From CAYMUR01 sp964393615 (GTDB taxonomy: Bacteria; Planctomycetota; Planctomycetia; Pirellulales; Pirellulaceae), in the NCBI GenBank assembly GCA_964393615.1, contig CAYMUR010000020.1:1-64000 (forward strand): 64,000 bases of DNA. The letters run 5' to 3'. Position 1 is the stretch's first letter. Every line of letters starts with the position of its first letter. Of this stretch, positions 44,046 through 52,963 are shown piece by piece. The translations under genes were made by a program, and so were the position numbers. Under the pieces are notes generated by a model, which searched no databases, was not told the DNA's origin, and saw only the letters and a list, made by a program, of their open reading frames with translations.

Positions 44046-45065
44046 ATGAGTGTTGGCACAAAAATACAGGAACGGGCGGAATTGTTCCGTAAACGTTATG
44101 CGGCGGTGCGCGAACAAGTCGGTCGTGTTATCGTTGGTCATGATGAAATTGTTCACGGTGTACTGACCTGCTTGTTTGTCGGCGGACACGTTTTGTTGGA
44201 AGGCGTACCAGGGCTCGGCAAGACGTTGCTGGTGAGGACACTCGCACAAACCTTGGACTTGAAATTCAAACGTATCCAGTTTACTCCAGACTTGATGCCG
44301 GCTGATATCCTGGGCACGAATATGGTCATGGAAACTCCCGAAGGAAAGAGGGTATTTGAATTTCAACAAGGTCCTATTTTCACACAGATTTGTCTGGCAG
44401 ATGAAATCAACCGTGCCACACCCAAAACACAGTCAGCCATGCTGGAAACTATGCAGGAAGGCACCGTCACGGTAGCAGGGACCTGTCACGAATTAGAGAA
44501 ACCATTTTTTGTCCTGGCAACCCAGAATCCTATTGAACAAGAAGGGACTTATCCACTGCCGGAAGCTCAGCTCGATCGGTTTTTTTTCAAGTTGGTTGTG
44601 GGTTACTCAGGTTTAAAAGAATTGGGTACGATTCTTGAACGTACTACCCGTGACATGGAAATTAAACCCGAAAAAGTGATGGATGGTCGTGAAATCAGGC
44701 AGTGGCAAAAATTGATTCGTGAAGTGATTCTGGCTCCACATGTCCAGGACTATGTTGTGCGCCTGACTTTAGCCACACATCCCCAAGGCCCTTATGCGTT
44801 ACCGATTACGAATCAATATCTCCGCTGGGGTAGCAGTCCGCGTGGTGCCCAAACGTTGGTCTTGGCGGCCAAAGTCCGGGCATTACTCGAAGGACAATAT
44901 AATGTTAGTTTTGAAGATGTTCGTCGTGTCTACCTGCCGGCCCTACGTCACCGGGTGATTCCGAATTTTGAAGCGCAGGCCGAGGGCATTGATCCCGATC
45001 AGATCCTGCTGGAAATTCTCGAAAAGCTGCCACAGACCTCTGACGACCCAGCGACCAAGACTTAA
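44046..45065 (+). CDS. MoxR-family AAA+ ATPase
   Basis: The 339-residue cytoplasmic ATPase has Walker A GVPGLGKTLL at 53-62, Walker B ICLADEINRA near 116, and the family pattern TPKTQSAMLETMQEGTVTV. FVLATQNPIEQEGTYPLPEA is the sensor-1 region. MoxR ATPases act with von Willebrand proteins as chaperones that load or rearrange metal complexes, and the upstream gene encodes such a partner. The DUF58 and transglutaminase-like genes that often follow moxR are not here; the next gene on this strand is thioredoxin 1.5 kb away. Confidence 0.93.
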   Translation: MSVGTKIQERAELFRKRYAAVREQVGRVIVGHDEIVHGVLTCLFVGGHVLLEGVPGLGKTLLVRTLAQTLDLKFKRIQFTPDLMPADILGTNMVMETPEGKRVFEFQQGPIFTQICLADEINRATPKTQSAMLETMQEGTVTVAGTCHELEKPFFVLATQNPIEQEGTYPLPEAQLDRFFFKLVVGYSGLKELGTILERTTRDMEIKPEKVMDGREIRQWQKLIREVILAPHVQDYVVRLTLATHPQGPYALPITNQYLRWGSSPRGAQTLVLAAKVRALLEGQYNVSFEDVRRVYLPALRHRVIPNFEAQAEGIDPDQILLEILEKLPQTSDDPATKT

Positions 45066-45080
45066 ATCGAAAAAGACATT

Positions 45081-45110
45081 GACAAAGGATGGTGGGACAA
45101 AGGATGGTGG
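45081..45110. repeat. Perfect 15-base tandem repeat, two units
   Basis: GACAAAGGATGGTGG occurs twice in direct succession (45081-45095 and 45096-45110), 16 bases after the MoxR stop codon. It lies in a 206-base gap before the convergent reductase gene. No longer array is present. It may be a slippage product or part of a regulatory element. Confidence 0.9.
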
Positions 45111-45271
45111 CGACTGCCTGCCTGGTGTCCGTGCTTCCCAGGGCATCCCTGGAAAGAACCGTTGCCGCTATCTTGTCCTTTCGAGGATTGTCACGGACAA
45201 ATCAGCGTCGAATTTCCCAGATGCTATGGGGGAGACGCTGGAACCCAGACGTACCGTATCCAGGAAATATT

Positions 45272-46294
45272 TTAGTTGGACGTATTAGCGGCTTGGTGTT
45301 GTAAATCGACTACGATGCGACCGGTTGCCTGCCCGGCCAATATCCTGGTGATGTATTCGTCCAAACCATCTAACCCAACCGTGGAGCGGATTTGTTCGAG
45401 TTGTTCAGGTTTCCAGTCCTCGGCTAATTTGTCCCAGATCTCCAATCGTGGTTGCCGCGGACAAGCGGCCGAGTCGATACCGTCTAACGTGATTCCGCGC
45501 AGCAAGAAAGGATATACCGTCAACGGTAAATCGACCCCACCAACCAGTCCGCAGGCTGCAATACAACCCCGGTGTTGTGTCGAGCGGACAATAGTAGCCA
45601 ACGTGTTGCCTCCCACCGTGTCCACGGCGCCTGCCCAACGAGCGCGCAAAAGTGACTTGTCACTGGTATCCGTCAAGGCAGCACGGTCCACAATGTCGCT
45701 GGCTCCTAACTCACGTAATTGGTGGTGTGCAGTTGGTTTTCCGCTCACAGCCACAACTTGATATCCTAGCTTGGAGAGAATAGCAATTGCGAGACTGCCT
45801 ACTCCCCCCGAGGCGCCAGTCACAACAATTTCACCTGCATCAGGTGTTACACCATGCTGTTGCAAGGACCCCACACATTGTGCCGCTGTGAATCCAGCCG
45901 TGCCAAGGGTCATTGCTTCGACTGCTGACAAGTGGTCAGGGAGTCTTACTACCCAGTTGGCGGGGACCCGAATCAGTTCCGACCAGCCACCCCACTGGTC
46001 GCTTCCTAGCCCATAACCGGTGACCAACACATCATCTCCAATCGACCACTGTTTTGACCGGCTTTCGAGAACCTGGCCCGCCGCATCAATACCAGGAACG
46101 TGTGGTAATGACTGGACAATTCCCCGGTGAGCCACCGCTGCCAGAGCGTCTTTATAGTTGAGCGACGAATGCGTTACTCGAATCAGAACATCTCCATCAG
46201 GCAAATCTGCCCTTGTTTTGGAGGTAATGGATCTGACAATGTCCTTGTCACCGGATTGGCTGACCAGGTAGCAACGGAAGGGCGTTGTATTCAT
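45272..46294 (-). CDS. YhdH/AcuI-type NADPH-dependent oxidoreductase
   Basis: The 340-residue medium-chain reductase of the quinone-oxidoreductase group resembles acrylyl-CoA reductase AcuI/YhdH. SSLNYKDALAAVAHRGIVQS near 43 and the coenzyme loop VVTGASGGVGSLAIAILSKL near 157 are typical, and the zinc ligands of alcohol dehydrogenases are missing. AcuI reduces acryloyl-CoA made in dimethylsulfoniopropionate breakdown or in other 3-carbon routes. No dmd or other propionate gene is nearby, so this is a fold-based guess. It is convergent with moxR. Confidence 0.85.
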   Translation of the reverse strand: MNTTPFRCYLVSQSGDKDIVRSITSKTRADLPDGDVLIRVTHSSLNYKDALAAVAHRGIVQSLPHVPGIDAAGQVLESRSKQWSIGDDVLVTGYGLGSDQWGGWSELIRVPANWVVRLPDHLSAVEAMTLGTAGFTAAQCVGSLQQHGVTPDAGEIVVTGASGGVGSLAIAILSKLGYQVVAVSGKPTAHHQLRELGASDIVDRAALTDTSDKSLLRARWAGAVDTVGGNTLATIVRSTQHRGCIAACGLVGGVDLPLTVYPFLLRGITLDGIDSAACPRQPRLEIWDKLAEDWKPEQLEQIRSTVGLDGLDEYITRILAGQATGRIVVDLQHQAANTSN

Positions 46295-46568
46295 GGCGAA
46301 ATGAGGCTTTCGTTGACAGCCATGTAGGGATTCGTATAATTCTTAACCAGACAGTCCGGTAAAAGTGGACAGTTGTGCTGGGAACGACCCAGTCCATGCC
46401 GACGTTGAAGAGGGGCGTAGGGTGGGCCCTAATAGTGTAGTTTAACTGTAAGAAAAGGAGACCTGAAAGAGCGATCTGACTTTTCCAGAAACCAAGTCGC
46501 ATGACACCCCTATTTCCGGTGATGTGCAAGACGACCACCGCATCGATACTATTAACAGGAGTACAATA

Positions 46569-46886
46569 ATGACCGAATTCACTGACAATAATTTCTCGAG
46601 CGAGGTGCTGGACTCTACGCAGCCGGTTCTAGTTGACTTTTGGGCCCCTTGGTGTGGGCCTTGTCGACAGATTGCCCCAATGATCGAAGAATTGGCAGGT
46701 GAAAATGACGGCACGGTAAAAATTGGTAAGGTCAACATTGACGAGAATCCGCAAGCAGCCCAGGACTATGGAGTGCAGAGCATTCCTACATTGATGATTT
46801 TCAAAGGTGGAGAAGTCGTGGAGCGTTTTGTGGGTGCTCAACCCAAGGTGCGCCTCCAACAGGCCCTGGATGAAGTAAAAGTCTAG
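46569..46886 (+). CDS. trxA: Thioredoxin
   Basis: The 105-residue cytoplasmic disulfide reductase has the active site WCGPC at 28-32 in VDFWAPWCGPCRQIAPMIEE. The cis-proline is in QSIPTLMIFKGGEVVERFVG, and the length is standard for TrxA. I chose ATG 46569 because AGGAG lies 8 bases upstream, so the in-frame start 45 bases earlier is ruled out. It ends before a clear intrinsic terminator. Confidence 0.96.
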   Translation: MTEFTDNNFSSEVLDSTQPVLVDFWAPWCGPCRQIAPMIEELAGENDGTVKIGKVNIDENPQAAQDYGVQSIPTLMIFKGGEVVERFVGAQPKVRLQQALDEVKV

Positions 46887-46961
46887 CGAGAGCATATCCG
46901 TGCGGGTTGCCGAGTGTGGCTCGGGGAAAGGCGTTTTGCGCAATTTATGTCAGCGCCAGCT

Positions 46962-46992
46962 GCTACCAGTACATGCATACTGGTAGCTTTTT
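46962..46992 (+). terminator. Intrinsic terminator after trxA
   Basis: GCTACCAGTA (46962-46971) and TACTGGTAGC (46978-46987) form a perfect 10-base stem around a 6-base loop, followed by TTTTT at 46988-46992. It lies 75 bases after the thioredoxin stop codon and before the next gene start at 47124. Confidence 0.9.
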
Positions 46993-47123
46993 CTTTGAAA
47001 TGGCACATTCTCAGTTTCCAACTGAATTGCGTGCGTTTAATTGCCGATACTCTGATCGGTAAAACTGTAACGGTTACGCAAACTTTTTGGGTTAGCGGCA
47101 GCAAGCTTACAAGGACGTTTTTC

Positions 47124-48194
47124 ATGGCCACTACAGAAACTGCACGAGTGAATGTTGGACCATCAGGCGGAAATCCAGAGTGGGGCGCGACCACGCGATT
47201 AGACCCGCCACATGTTCCAGTGGAAAGCCTCACAGGTTCCCCAGGATTCCCGGGTGCTAGGCTAGATGTAGGCAGTGTTGCGTCGCACGAAGAATTCACT
47301 TCGTTGACCGACAATAGCTTGCGCGTGATGGATCGATTACGCCATCATGCTAATCAACTCGCTACCCATTTACAGAAGCAACAAAAAGATATAGACGATC
47401 GCGAAGCAAGATTGAATGCTCATGTGGCATCCCACGAAAGCGAAGTTCGTACCTTTCGTGTCCGTCAGAAAGAATTGGAAAAGCAGCTGGGAGACGATAA
47501 ACGTGCACTGATCGACCGCGAAAAGGCAGTCCAAGTCAAAGAAACATTGCAAGTGAAACAAAAATTGCAATCCAAGCAAGTCACTTCGCCTTTGTCGGCA
47601 GCCAAGCAAAAAGAAAAGGCGAAGCAAGACCAAGAGAAATTATCTATTCAGGTTAAATCTGCCGCACAGAAATTGTGTCAGCAACAAGAAAGCGTTACCA
47701 ACAAACGCCAGAAAACAATGATGTTGGAGTTGACAAAAAAGAAAGAAAAACTGGACCAGCGAGCTGAACAACTTGATTGTCGCAGGACAGAGCTTGACGA
47801 TTTGCGGCGTGAAGTAACACAGCTTCACAAAGACACCCTGGAAATGCGTTTAGCCACCGAAGAGCTATGGGTGCGTATATCAGGTCGCATGCCCTCTTCG
47901 GCGATGACAGAGGCGCTTACCGAGTTGCAGGGTAAGCTTTCGAACCATTATCGGTTGGCGGCGGCGCATCTGACGAAACAAAAGACAGAGCTGGAAACGC
48001 TCGGTAATGATGTCCATGAAAAATACCAGCGACTGGACGAATATCGCCGCAACGTGCAGCAATGGGTCCAGCGCCGAAACCGGGAGATCGAAGAGCAAGC
48101 GGCACGCCTCGTTCGTCGAGAGCAGGAGCTAGACCGGCAGGAAACGTTTCTGCGGCAATTGCAGGAACAATCACAGGCGAAAACGACTCACTAG
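47124..48194 (+). CDS. Coiled-coil protein of unknown function
   Basis: The 356-residue protein has a flexible, uncharged start and then long runs rich in Lys, Glu, Gln and Leu from about residue 60 to the end, with heptad-like patterns (for example LTKKKEKLDQRAEQLDCRR). It is predicted to be almost entirely coiled coil. I recognise no family. The start ATG 47124 follows AAGGA with a good spacing, and also lies beyond the trxA terminator; a longer in-frame version from 46914 would cross that terminator and is unlikely. A structural or scaffold role is possible. Confidence 0.78.
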   Translation: MATTETARVNVGPSGGNPEWGATTRLDPPHVPVESLTGSPGFPGARLDVGSVASHEEFTSLTDNSLRVMDRLRHHANQLATHLQKQQKDIDDREARLNAHVASHESEVRTFRVRQKELEKQLGDDKRALIDREKAVQVKETLQVKQKLQSKQVTSPLSAAKQKEKAKQDQEKLSIQVKSAAQKLCQQQESVTNKRQKTMMLELTKKKEKLDQRAEQLDCRRTELDDLRREVTQLHKDTLEMRLATEELWVRISGRMPSSAMTEALTELQGKLSNHYRLAAAHLTKQKTELETLGNDVHEKYQRLDEYRRNVQQWVQRRNREIEEQAARLVRREQELDRQETFLRQLQEQSQAKTTH

Positions 48195-48310
48195 GTTAGT
48201 GAGGAATCCACAGCCTTGATAACCACGGGCTCTGTCGCCGCCGGTCAGGTTGACAACGTGACACGTTAGCACTGACGATAGCGAGTGCTGTACAAGTTGT
48301 CTTTTTCGGT

Positions 48311-48351
48311 CTGATTAAACCACCACGTACCCATCGTTGGAATTTAATCAG
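48311..48351. terminator. Inverted repeat between two convergent genes
   Basis: CTGATTAAA (48311-48319) and TTTAATCAG (48343-48351) are perfect 9-base arms with a 23-base spacer. They lie between the coiled-coil gene (ends 48194, plus) and the glycine-rich gene (ends 48362, minus). A terminator for either is plausible from position, but the run of T expected after the stem is poor on both strands. Confidence 0.4.
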
Positions 48352-48361
48352 TCTATCTTTG

Positions 48362-49231
48362 TTAAGGCGTGGGACGATTTTGTGAAAGCTGGTTTTGATC
48401 ACTGGATGTCTCGCGTGGTTCTCGCAATTCAGTCCGGCGTTTTGTTTCGAGGGCGATCTGCATTCCGCGATAAATTTCACCGGCAGTAAAATAGGGGTCG
48501 CGTACACCATTCAGGTGACGGACTTCTTTCGAAGCCAGCTCTTCCCAGCTCATTCCATTTTCGAGATGCCACGCGGCAGCTTGGGCAGCTCGCTGGTCGA
48601 TCTCGCCATTTCCCAACATGTTACATAGTTCTGCAACTTTGGGTTTGTTGGAAATTTCAGTGAGTGGTTTGATTTCGTAGGGGATACGTGGACGAGGATC
48701 CGGTTTTCCATGTTCCAGACAGACCAGTGGCACTTTGACTTTCCTGACCTTTCTGGGAGCGACGTTAAAGAAACCTCCTCCTCCACCGCGACCACCAAAA
48801 CCGCCACCGCCCCCGCCACCGAATCCACCTCCCATGCCTTGGCTTCCGCCCCCGCCACCACCGCCGCCACGACCACCACCTCCACCCCCAAATCCTCCAC
48901 CGCCAAAGCCGGCTTGAGCTAACACGGGTAGTCCGGCAAAAGCAGCGGGTAGCTTAACGTTCAGGGGTGCGTCAGTGGTATTGGTGAACAAGACCGTGGC
49001 TTGAGTTGCGTCCTTGGGAATCAGTTTTACTTTTAATTCACCGGAGGCCATCGCCGCAAACATCTCGACATTGGCTGGCTGGGAACGATCCGAAATGTGT
49101 TTCACGTTTGCCGGAAAACTATTCTTGAACTGGGGTTCTTGGATTTGCGCTATGCACCAGCCTGGTGTGAACAGCAGGCCGATTGTCAACGCTAGGACCG
49201 AGTTTAGTTGAATGGCGGGCAGCAATCGCAT
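48362..49231 (-). CDS. Secreted glycine-rich protein of unknown function
   Basis: The 289-residue protein has a signal peptide (MRLLPAIQLNSVLALTIGLL, cleavage near CIAQ). About 75 residues of ordinary sequence follow, then a stretch of about 50 residues that is mostly glycine with some Arg, Phe and Ser. The C-terminal 120 residues contain CLEHGKPDPRPRIPYEIKPL and a helical region ending near MQIALETKRR. I do not recognise it. ATG 49231 is chosen because AAAGG lies 10 bases upstream; an in-frame ATG at 49324 has no signal peptide. The antisense of the glycine-rich stretch gives proline-rich frames, which are shadows. Confidence 0.75.
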   Translation of the reverse strand: MRLLPAIQLNSVLALTIGLLFTPGWCIAQIQEPQFKNSFPANVKHISDRSQPANVEMFAAMASGELKVKLIPKDATQATVLFTNTTDAPLNVKLPAAFAGLPVLAQAGFGGGGFGGGGGGRGGGGGGGGSQGMGGGFGGGGGGGFGGRGGGGGFFNVAPRKVRKVKVPLVCLEHGKPDPRPRIPYEIKPLTEISNKPKVAELCNMLGNGEIDQRAAQAAAWHLENGMSWEELASKEVRHLNGVRDPYFTAGEIYRGMQIALETKRRTELREPRETSSDQNQLSQNRPTP

Positions 49232-49814
49232 GTTGAATACCTTTCTCTGCTGTCGTTCCGTTCCGGCAATGCACCGAACCGGTTTGGGGCACATGAGCTG
49301 TCTGTGCCTGTACCAAGGTGCCATGGGGAGATAGGCACCTTGCTTTGTAGGAATTGCAAAGGAACGTCCTTCTCACTACCAGAATAATCGAGTTCCCCGA
49401 TTTTTCCAAGGATTTTTCTCTCCAGGAGGAGAAATTGTGGTCTATCCCAAATTACTAAGCTTGACAGTTTTGCCGTAGAAAATTAAACTTCGTCGCTTTA
49501 CAAACCATTATCTCAACAGAGGTTGAGACCCGTTGTTCGGGTAGTAGGTTTTGGGAGGGTTGACAGCTATCGGACGCTTGGTCGCTGGAGGGTCAAATTT
49601 CTGCCCCTCGCCGTTCCAATTTCGTGACAGGTTCCTGTGTTGACACGGTATGTCAGGTTGATCGCTCCCATGGCGATCGAGATTTTGTGTATTGTGCCTT
49701 GTTAAGAAAACTATAACTATTCACAAATCAGTGATGGTCCTAGTTGGTATTCGCATGGGGCGGTAGAATTCATCATTCATTTTTTTCACACCGTAGTGAG
49801 ATTTAGGACAAGCT
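49232..49814. promoter_or_regulatory. Divergent intergenic region between the glycine-rich gene and hppA
   Basis: The 583 bases contain no plausible gene. A short hairpin, GATCGC with GCGATC at about 49661-49679, is visible, and the hppA ribosome site AGGA lies shortly before ATG 49815. I see no certain promoter boxes. The length is unusual for this window, so a leader or small RNA is possible but unsupported. Confidence 0.35.
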
Positions 49815-52307
49815 ATGACTTTGGAATTTGGAATTTGGTTGATTGCTTTTGGTGCATCGGTCCTTGCATTGGTGCAAGCCTACTTGTTTTACAAGTCGAT
49901 GATGTCTGCCGACGAAGGCAATGAGCGAATGGTGGAAATCGCTGGTTATGTGCGCCGGGGTGCTAATGCATATTTAAAACAGCAATACGTTGTGGTGACA
50001 GGTTTTTTTGTAGTGATTGTTCTTTTGCTCGTTGTGGCCGCGTTCGGTTTAGAAGTACAGAGCAAATTTGTTCCCTTTGCCTTCCTTACCGGCGGTTTCT
50101 TTTCAGGACTGGCTGGTTGGTGCGGGATGAAAACAGCCACTGCGGCAAGTAGCCGAACGAGTCAGGGTGCGAGTAAATCACTCAATCAAGGTTTGCAGGT
50201 TGCTTTTCGCTCCGGTGCCGTGATGGGTTTGACCGTGGTCGGTCTAGGTTTGCTTGATATTACATTGTGGTTTGGATTTCTCTACTGGATCTGGCCCATG
50301 ATGTCTTCGACAGAGCTCAGCTTGGTAGATATCACCGTTACGATGCTCTGTTTTGGAATGGGTGCCAGTAGCCAAGCGCTGTTTGCGCGGGTTGGTGGAG
50401 GTATTTTTACAAAAGCCGCCGATGTCGGTGCCGATCTGGTCGGCAAAGTTGAACAGGGAATTCCCGAAGACGACCCGCGGAACCCAGCGACGATTGCCGA
50501 CAATGTCGGTGACAATGTGGGCGATGTTGCCGGAATGGGTGCAGATCTCTACGAGTCCTACTGTGGCTCCATTTTAGCCACTGCGGCGTTGGGTGTAGCA
50601 GCATTTTCAACCAGTGCGTTACTTCCCGATGGCATGTCTAGCAAAGAGGCACAGTTGCAATCCTTGTTTCTGCCAATGGCGATTGCTGGCGTGGGTATCC
50701 TGTTATCGATCGTTGGTATTTACATGGTACGTACCAAAGAGGACGCCACGCAGAAAAATTTACTGGCAGCTTTGGCCAAAGGGATTAATTTTTCCTGTGT
50801 GCTGATCATTGTCGTGTCGGTAGGTTTAACGTGTTGGCTGATGCCTAAGACTCCCGGCACCTTAATGTTTGGTTGTGTCCCGGGGGTTGCGTTCAGTATT
50901 GTCGTAGGACTTGCTGCCGGTTGGTTGATCGGTAAGTGGACCGAGTATGCCACCAGTGACGAGTTTACACCGACAAAAAATCTGGCTGACCAGGCCGTGA
51001 CCGGCCCGGCGACCTTAATCATTGGCGGTGTGGCAGACGGGATGATGAGCGTTTGGGTACCGGTGATTACAGTCTGCGTGGCGACACTGCTTGCATTTGG
51101 ATTCGCCAGTGGTGGGCATTTTGCTGATGTCAGTTATTTTGCCCTGGGTTTGTATGGCGTTGGAATTGCAGCGGTCGGTATGCTTTCCACGCTGGGGATT
51201 ACCCTGGCGACGGACGCGTATGGCCCCATTGCGGACAATGCAGGTGGCAATGCTGAGATGTCTGGCCTGGAACCGATTGTCCGCGAGCGCACCGATGCAC
51301 TCGACAGTCTCGGTAATACGACAGCAGCTACCGGTAAAGGTTTTGCGATTGGGTCGGCAGCACTCACGGCGCTGGCGCTGATGGCTGCCTATGTGGAAGA
51401 AGTTCGCGTTGGATTTGAGCGGTGGGGCGAGTCGGTTCAGGAACAGCTGGATGACGGATTATATAAAGCCTCACCCGGTTTTGTGATCAATAAACATGGC
51501 GATGATATCCACACTTATTTAGCCATGCCTTCGGATGTGCGCGATGATCGCATCAAGAATACCTGGTTAGACATTGACTTTTCTGAGGGCCCGGCAAAAA
51601 TTCCCGCTGGCATTATCGAGTCCGTGGATGGCGAAGAACACGGCTCCATTCGATTTGCCGAGACAGGTGCCAAATTGGTGAGCATCCATTCGGCGACCTT
51701 GCCAGATTTTACCACCTACTACGATGCGTCATTGATGAATCCCAAGGTTCTGGTGGGAGTTTTTCTGGGTGCGATGTCAACCTTTGTTTTTTGTGCGATG
51801 ACGATGAAGGCGGTGGGACGCGCTGCCAAAGGGATGGTGGAAGAAGTCCGGCGGCAATTTCGTGAGAAGCCGGGCATCATGGAAGGTACAGACGTACCTG
51901 ACTATGAAGCCCCCGTGGCTATTAGTACAAAAGCGGCCCAGCGTGAAATGGTCGTGCCCTCGTTGTTGGGACTGATCATGCCGGTCGCGACCGGCATCGT
52001 GTTGGGTGTAGGAGGCGTGTTGGGATTACTGGTTGGCACGCTGACATGTGGATTTTGCGTGGCTATTTTCATGGCCAACGCTGGGGGTTCCTGGGACAAT
52101 GCCAAGAAATATATCGAAGCCGGACACCATGGTGGCAAGGGGTCGGATGCTCACAAAGCCGGGGTGGTGGGTGATACGGTGGGTGACCCGTTCAAAGACA
52201 CCAGTGGCCCCAGTTTGAACATTCTCATCAAGTTGATGAGTATGGTCAGTGTGGTGGTTGCCGGGCTGGTCGTCCGCTACAGCTTGCTGGCGCTGGGGAT
52301 CTTTTAG
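49815..52307 (+). CDS. hppA: Membrane-bound, ion-pumping pyrophosphatase
   Basis: The 830-residue integral membrane protein pumps H+ or Na+ with the energy of pyrophosphate. The diagnostic segment DVGADLVGKVEQGIPEDDPR is at 203-222 and the acidic motif DNVGDNVGDVAGMGADLYES at 229-248. A second such acidic segment, DNAGGNAEMS, is at 474-483. The motif GNTTAATGKG at 500-509 has alanine where potassium-independent enzymes have lysine, so a potassium-dependent, possibly sodium-pumping, type is likely (inference). An extra extracytoplasmic loop of about 85-110 residues lies at roughly 528-636, between two membrane helices. About 16 spans are expected. An intrinsic terminator follows. Confidence 0.95.
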   Translation: MTLEFGIWLIAFGASVLALVQAYLFYKSMMSADEGNERMVEIAGYVRRGANAYLKQQYVVVTGFFVVIVLLLVVAAFGLEVQSKFVPFAFLTGGFFSGLAGWCGMKTATAASSRTSQGASKSLNQGLQVAFRSGAVMGLTVVGLGLLDITLWFGFLYWIWPMMSSTELSLVDITVTMLCFGMGASSQALFARVGGGIFTKAADVGADLVGKVEQGIPEDDPRNPATIADNVGDNVGDVAGMGADLYESYCGSILATAALGVAAFSTSALLPDGMSSKEAQLQSLFLPMAIAGVGILLSIVGIYMVRTKEDATQKNLLAALAKGINFSCVLIIVVSVGLTCWLMPKTPGTLMFGCVPGVAFSIVVGLAAGWLIGKWTEYATSDEFTPTKNLADQAVTGPATLIIGGVADGMMSVWVPVITVCVATLLAFGFASGGHFADVSYFALGLYGVGIAAVGMLSTLGITLATDAYGPIADNAGGNAEMSGLEPIVRERTDALDSLGNTTAATGKGFAIGSAALTALALMAAYVEEVRVGFERWGESVQEQLDDGLYKASPGFVINKHGDDIHTYLAMPSDVRDDRIKNTWLDIDFSEGPAKIPAGIIESVDGEEHGSIRFAETGAKLVSIHSATLPDFTTYYDASLMNPKVLVGVFLGAMSTFVFCAMTMKAVGRAAKGMVEEVRRQFREKPGIMEGTDVPDYEAPVAISTKAAQREMVVPSLLGLIMPVATGIVLGVGGVLGLLVGTLTCGFCVAIFMANAGGSWDNAKKYIEAGHHGGKGSDAHKAGVVGDTVGDPFKDTSGPSLNILIKLMSMVSVVVAGLVVRYSLLALGIF

Positions 52308-52358
52308 TACGCTGCTTTGTACCCAGGTGCCCCGTAAGGCGAAGTTGCCTGAGAATTG

Positions 52359-52391
52359 ATGGGTCACGTTTCACCGACGTGGCCCATTTTT
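52359..52391 (+). terminator. Intrinsic terminator after hppA
   Basis: ATGGGTCACG (52359-52368) and CGTGGCCCAT (52378-52387) form a 10-base stem with one G-U pair and a 9-base loop, followed by TTTTT (52387-52391). It lies about 50 bases after the hppA stop codon and before rsfS. Confidence 0.85.
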
Positions 52392-52458
52392 CGTTTCGTC
52401 TGCTGGCTGGCAGCTGAGTTAGATTTGATTACAATAGACTGATTCGTTTTTTCCAGGG

Positions 52459-52863
52459 ATGAGTTTTAGATTGCTTCTCAAGATGACTTCCAATATTTCA
52501 CCTCAGACAGAACGTAGTCTTGAATTGGCGCTGGCCGCTGCAGGGACGGCGGAAGAGAATGAAGGACGTGACGTCGTTATTCTTGATCTGCGAAAGCTGT
52601 CCTCCATTTTTGACTATTTTGTAATTGCTACCGGATCGAGTCGGCGTCAAATGCATGCCATGAGCGAGGAGATAGACCACAAACTTGAAGACGATCTGGG
52701 CGATCAGCGCATGAGCATTGAAGGATACCAAGAAAGCCGCTGGATTCTGTTAGACTACGGCACCGTGGTTATCCACCTGCTGGACACAGAATCCCGCGAG
52801 TTTTACGATCTGGAAGGTTTGTGGGGTCAAGCGTCTCGTGTGGATCTTCCGTTTACCACCTGA
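52459..52863 (+). CDS. rsfS: Ribosomal silencing factor RsfS
   Basis: The 134-residue protein binds ribosomal protein L14 and blocks joining of the subunits when nutrients are low. DVVILDLRKLSSIFDYFVIA near 39, ATGSSRRQMHAMSEEI and WILLDYGTVVIHLLDTESRE near 95 are diagnostic. The start is uncertain: ATG 52459 or ATG 52483 (MTSNISPQT), neither with a strong ribosome site. argS follows 100 bases later. Confidence 0.92.
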   Translation: MSFRLLLKMTSNISPQTERSLELALAAAGTAEENEGRDVVILDLRKLSSIFDYFVIATGSSRRQMHAMSEEIDHKLEDDLGDQRMSIEGYQESRWILLDYGTVVIHLLDTESREFYDLEGLWGQASRVDLPFTT

Positions 52864-52963
52864 TGTCAGTGGATCACACGAACCCGCTGGCAGCCGGATC
52901 AGCAACACAAAGTATTAATCGCATCCAGGGCCAGTCACTCTCCGTTTGCACGACTTCCATTCC

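Noticed and set aside
45089..45304. A 71-codon frame after the MoxR gene
   Set aside because: It overlaps the end of the convergent reductase gene, contains the tandem repeat and has no family likeness.
46914..47123. Longer version of the coiled-coil gene starting at 46914
   Set aside because: It would run through the strong trxA terminator, and a good ribosome site precedes the shorter start at 47124.
48735..48917. Proline-rich frame on the plus strand opposite the glycine-rich gene
   Set aside because: It is the antisense of glycine codons in a well-supported minus-strand gene with a signal peptide.
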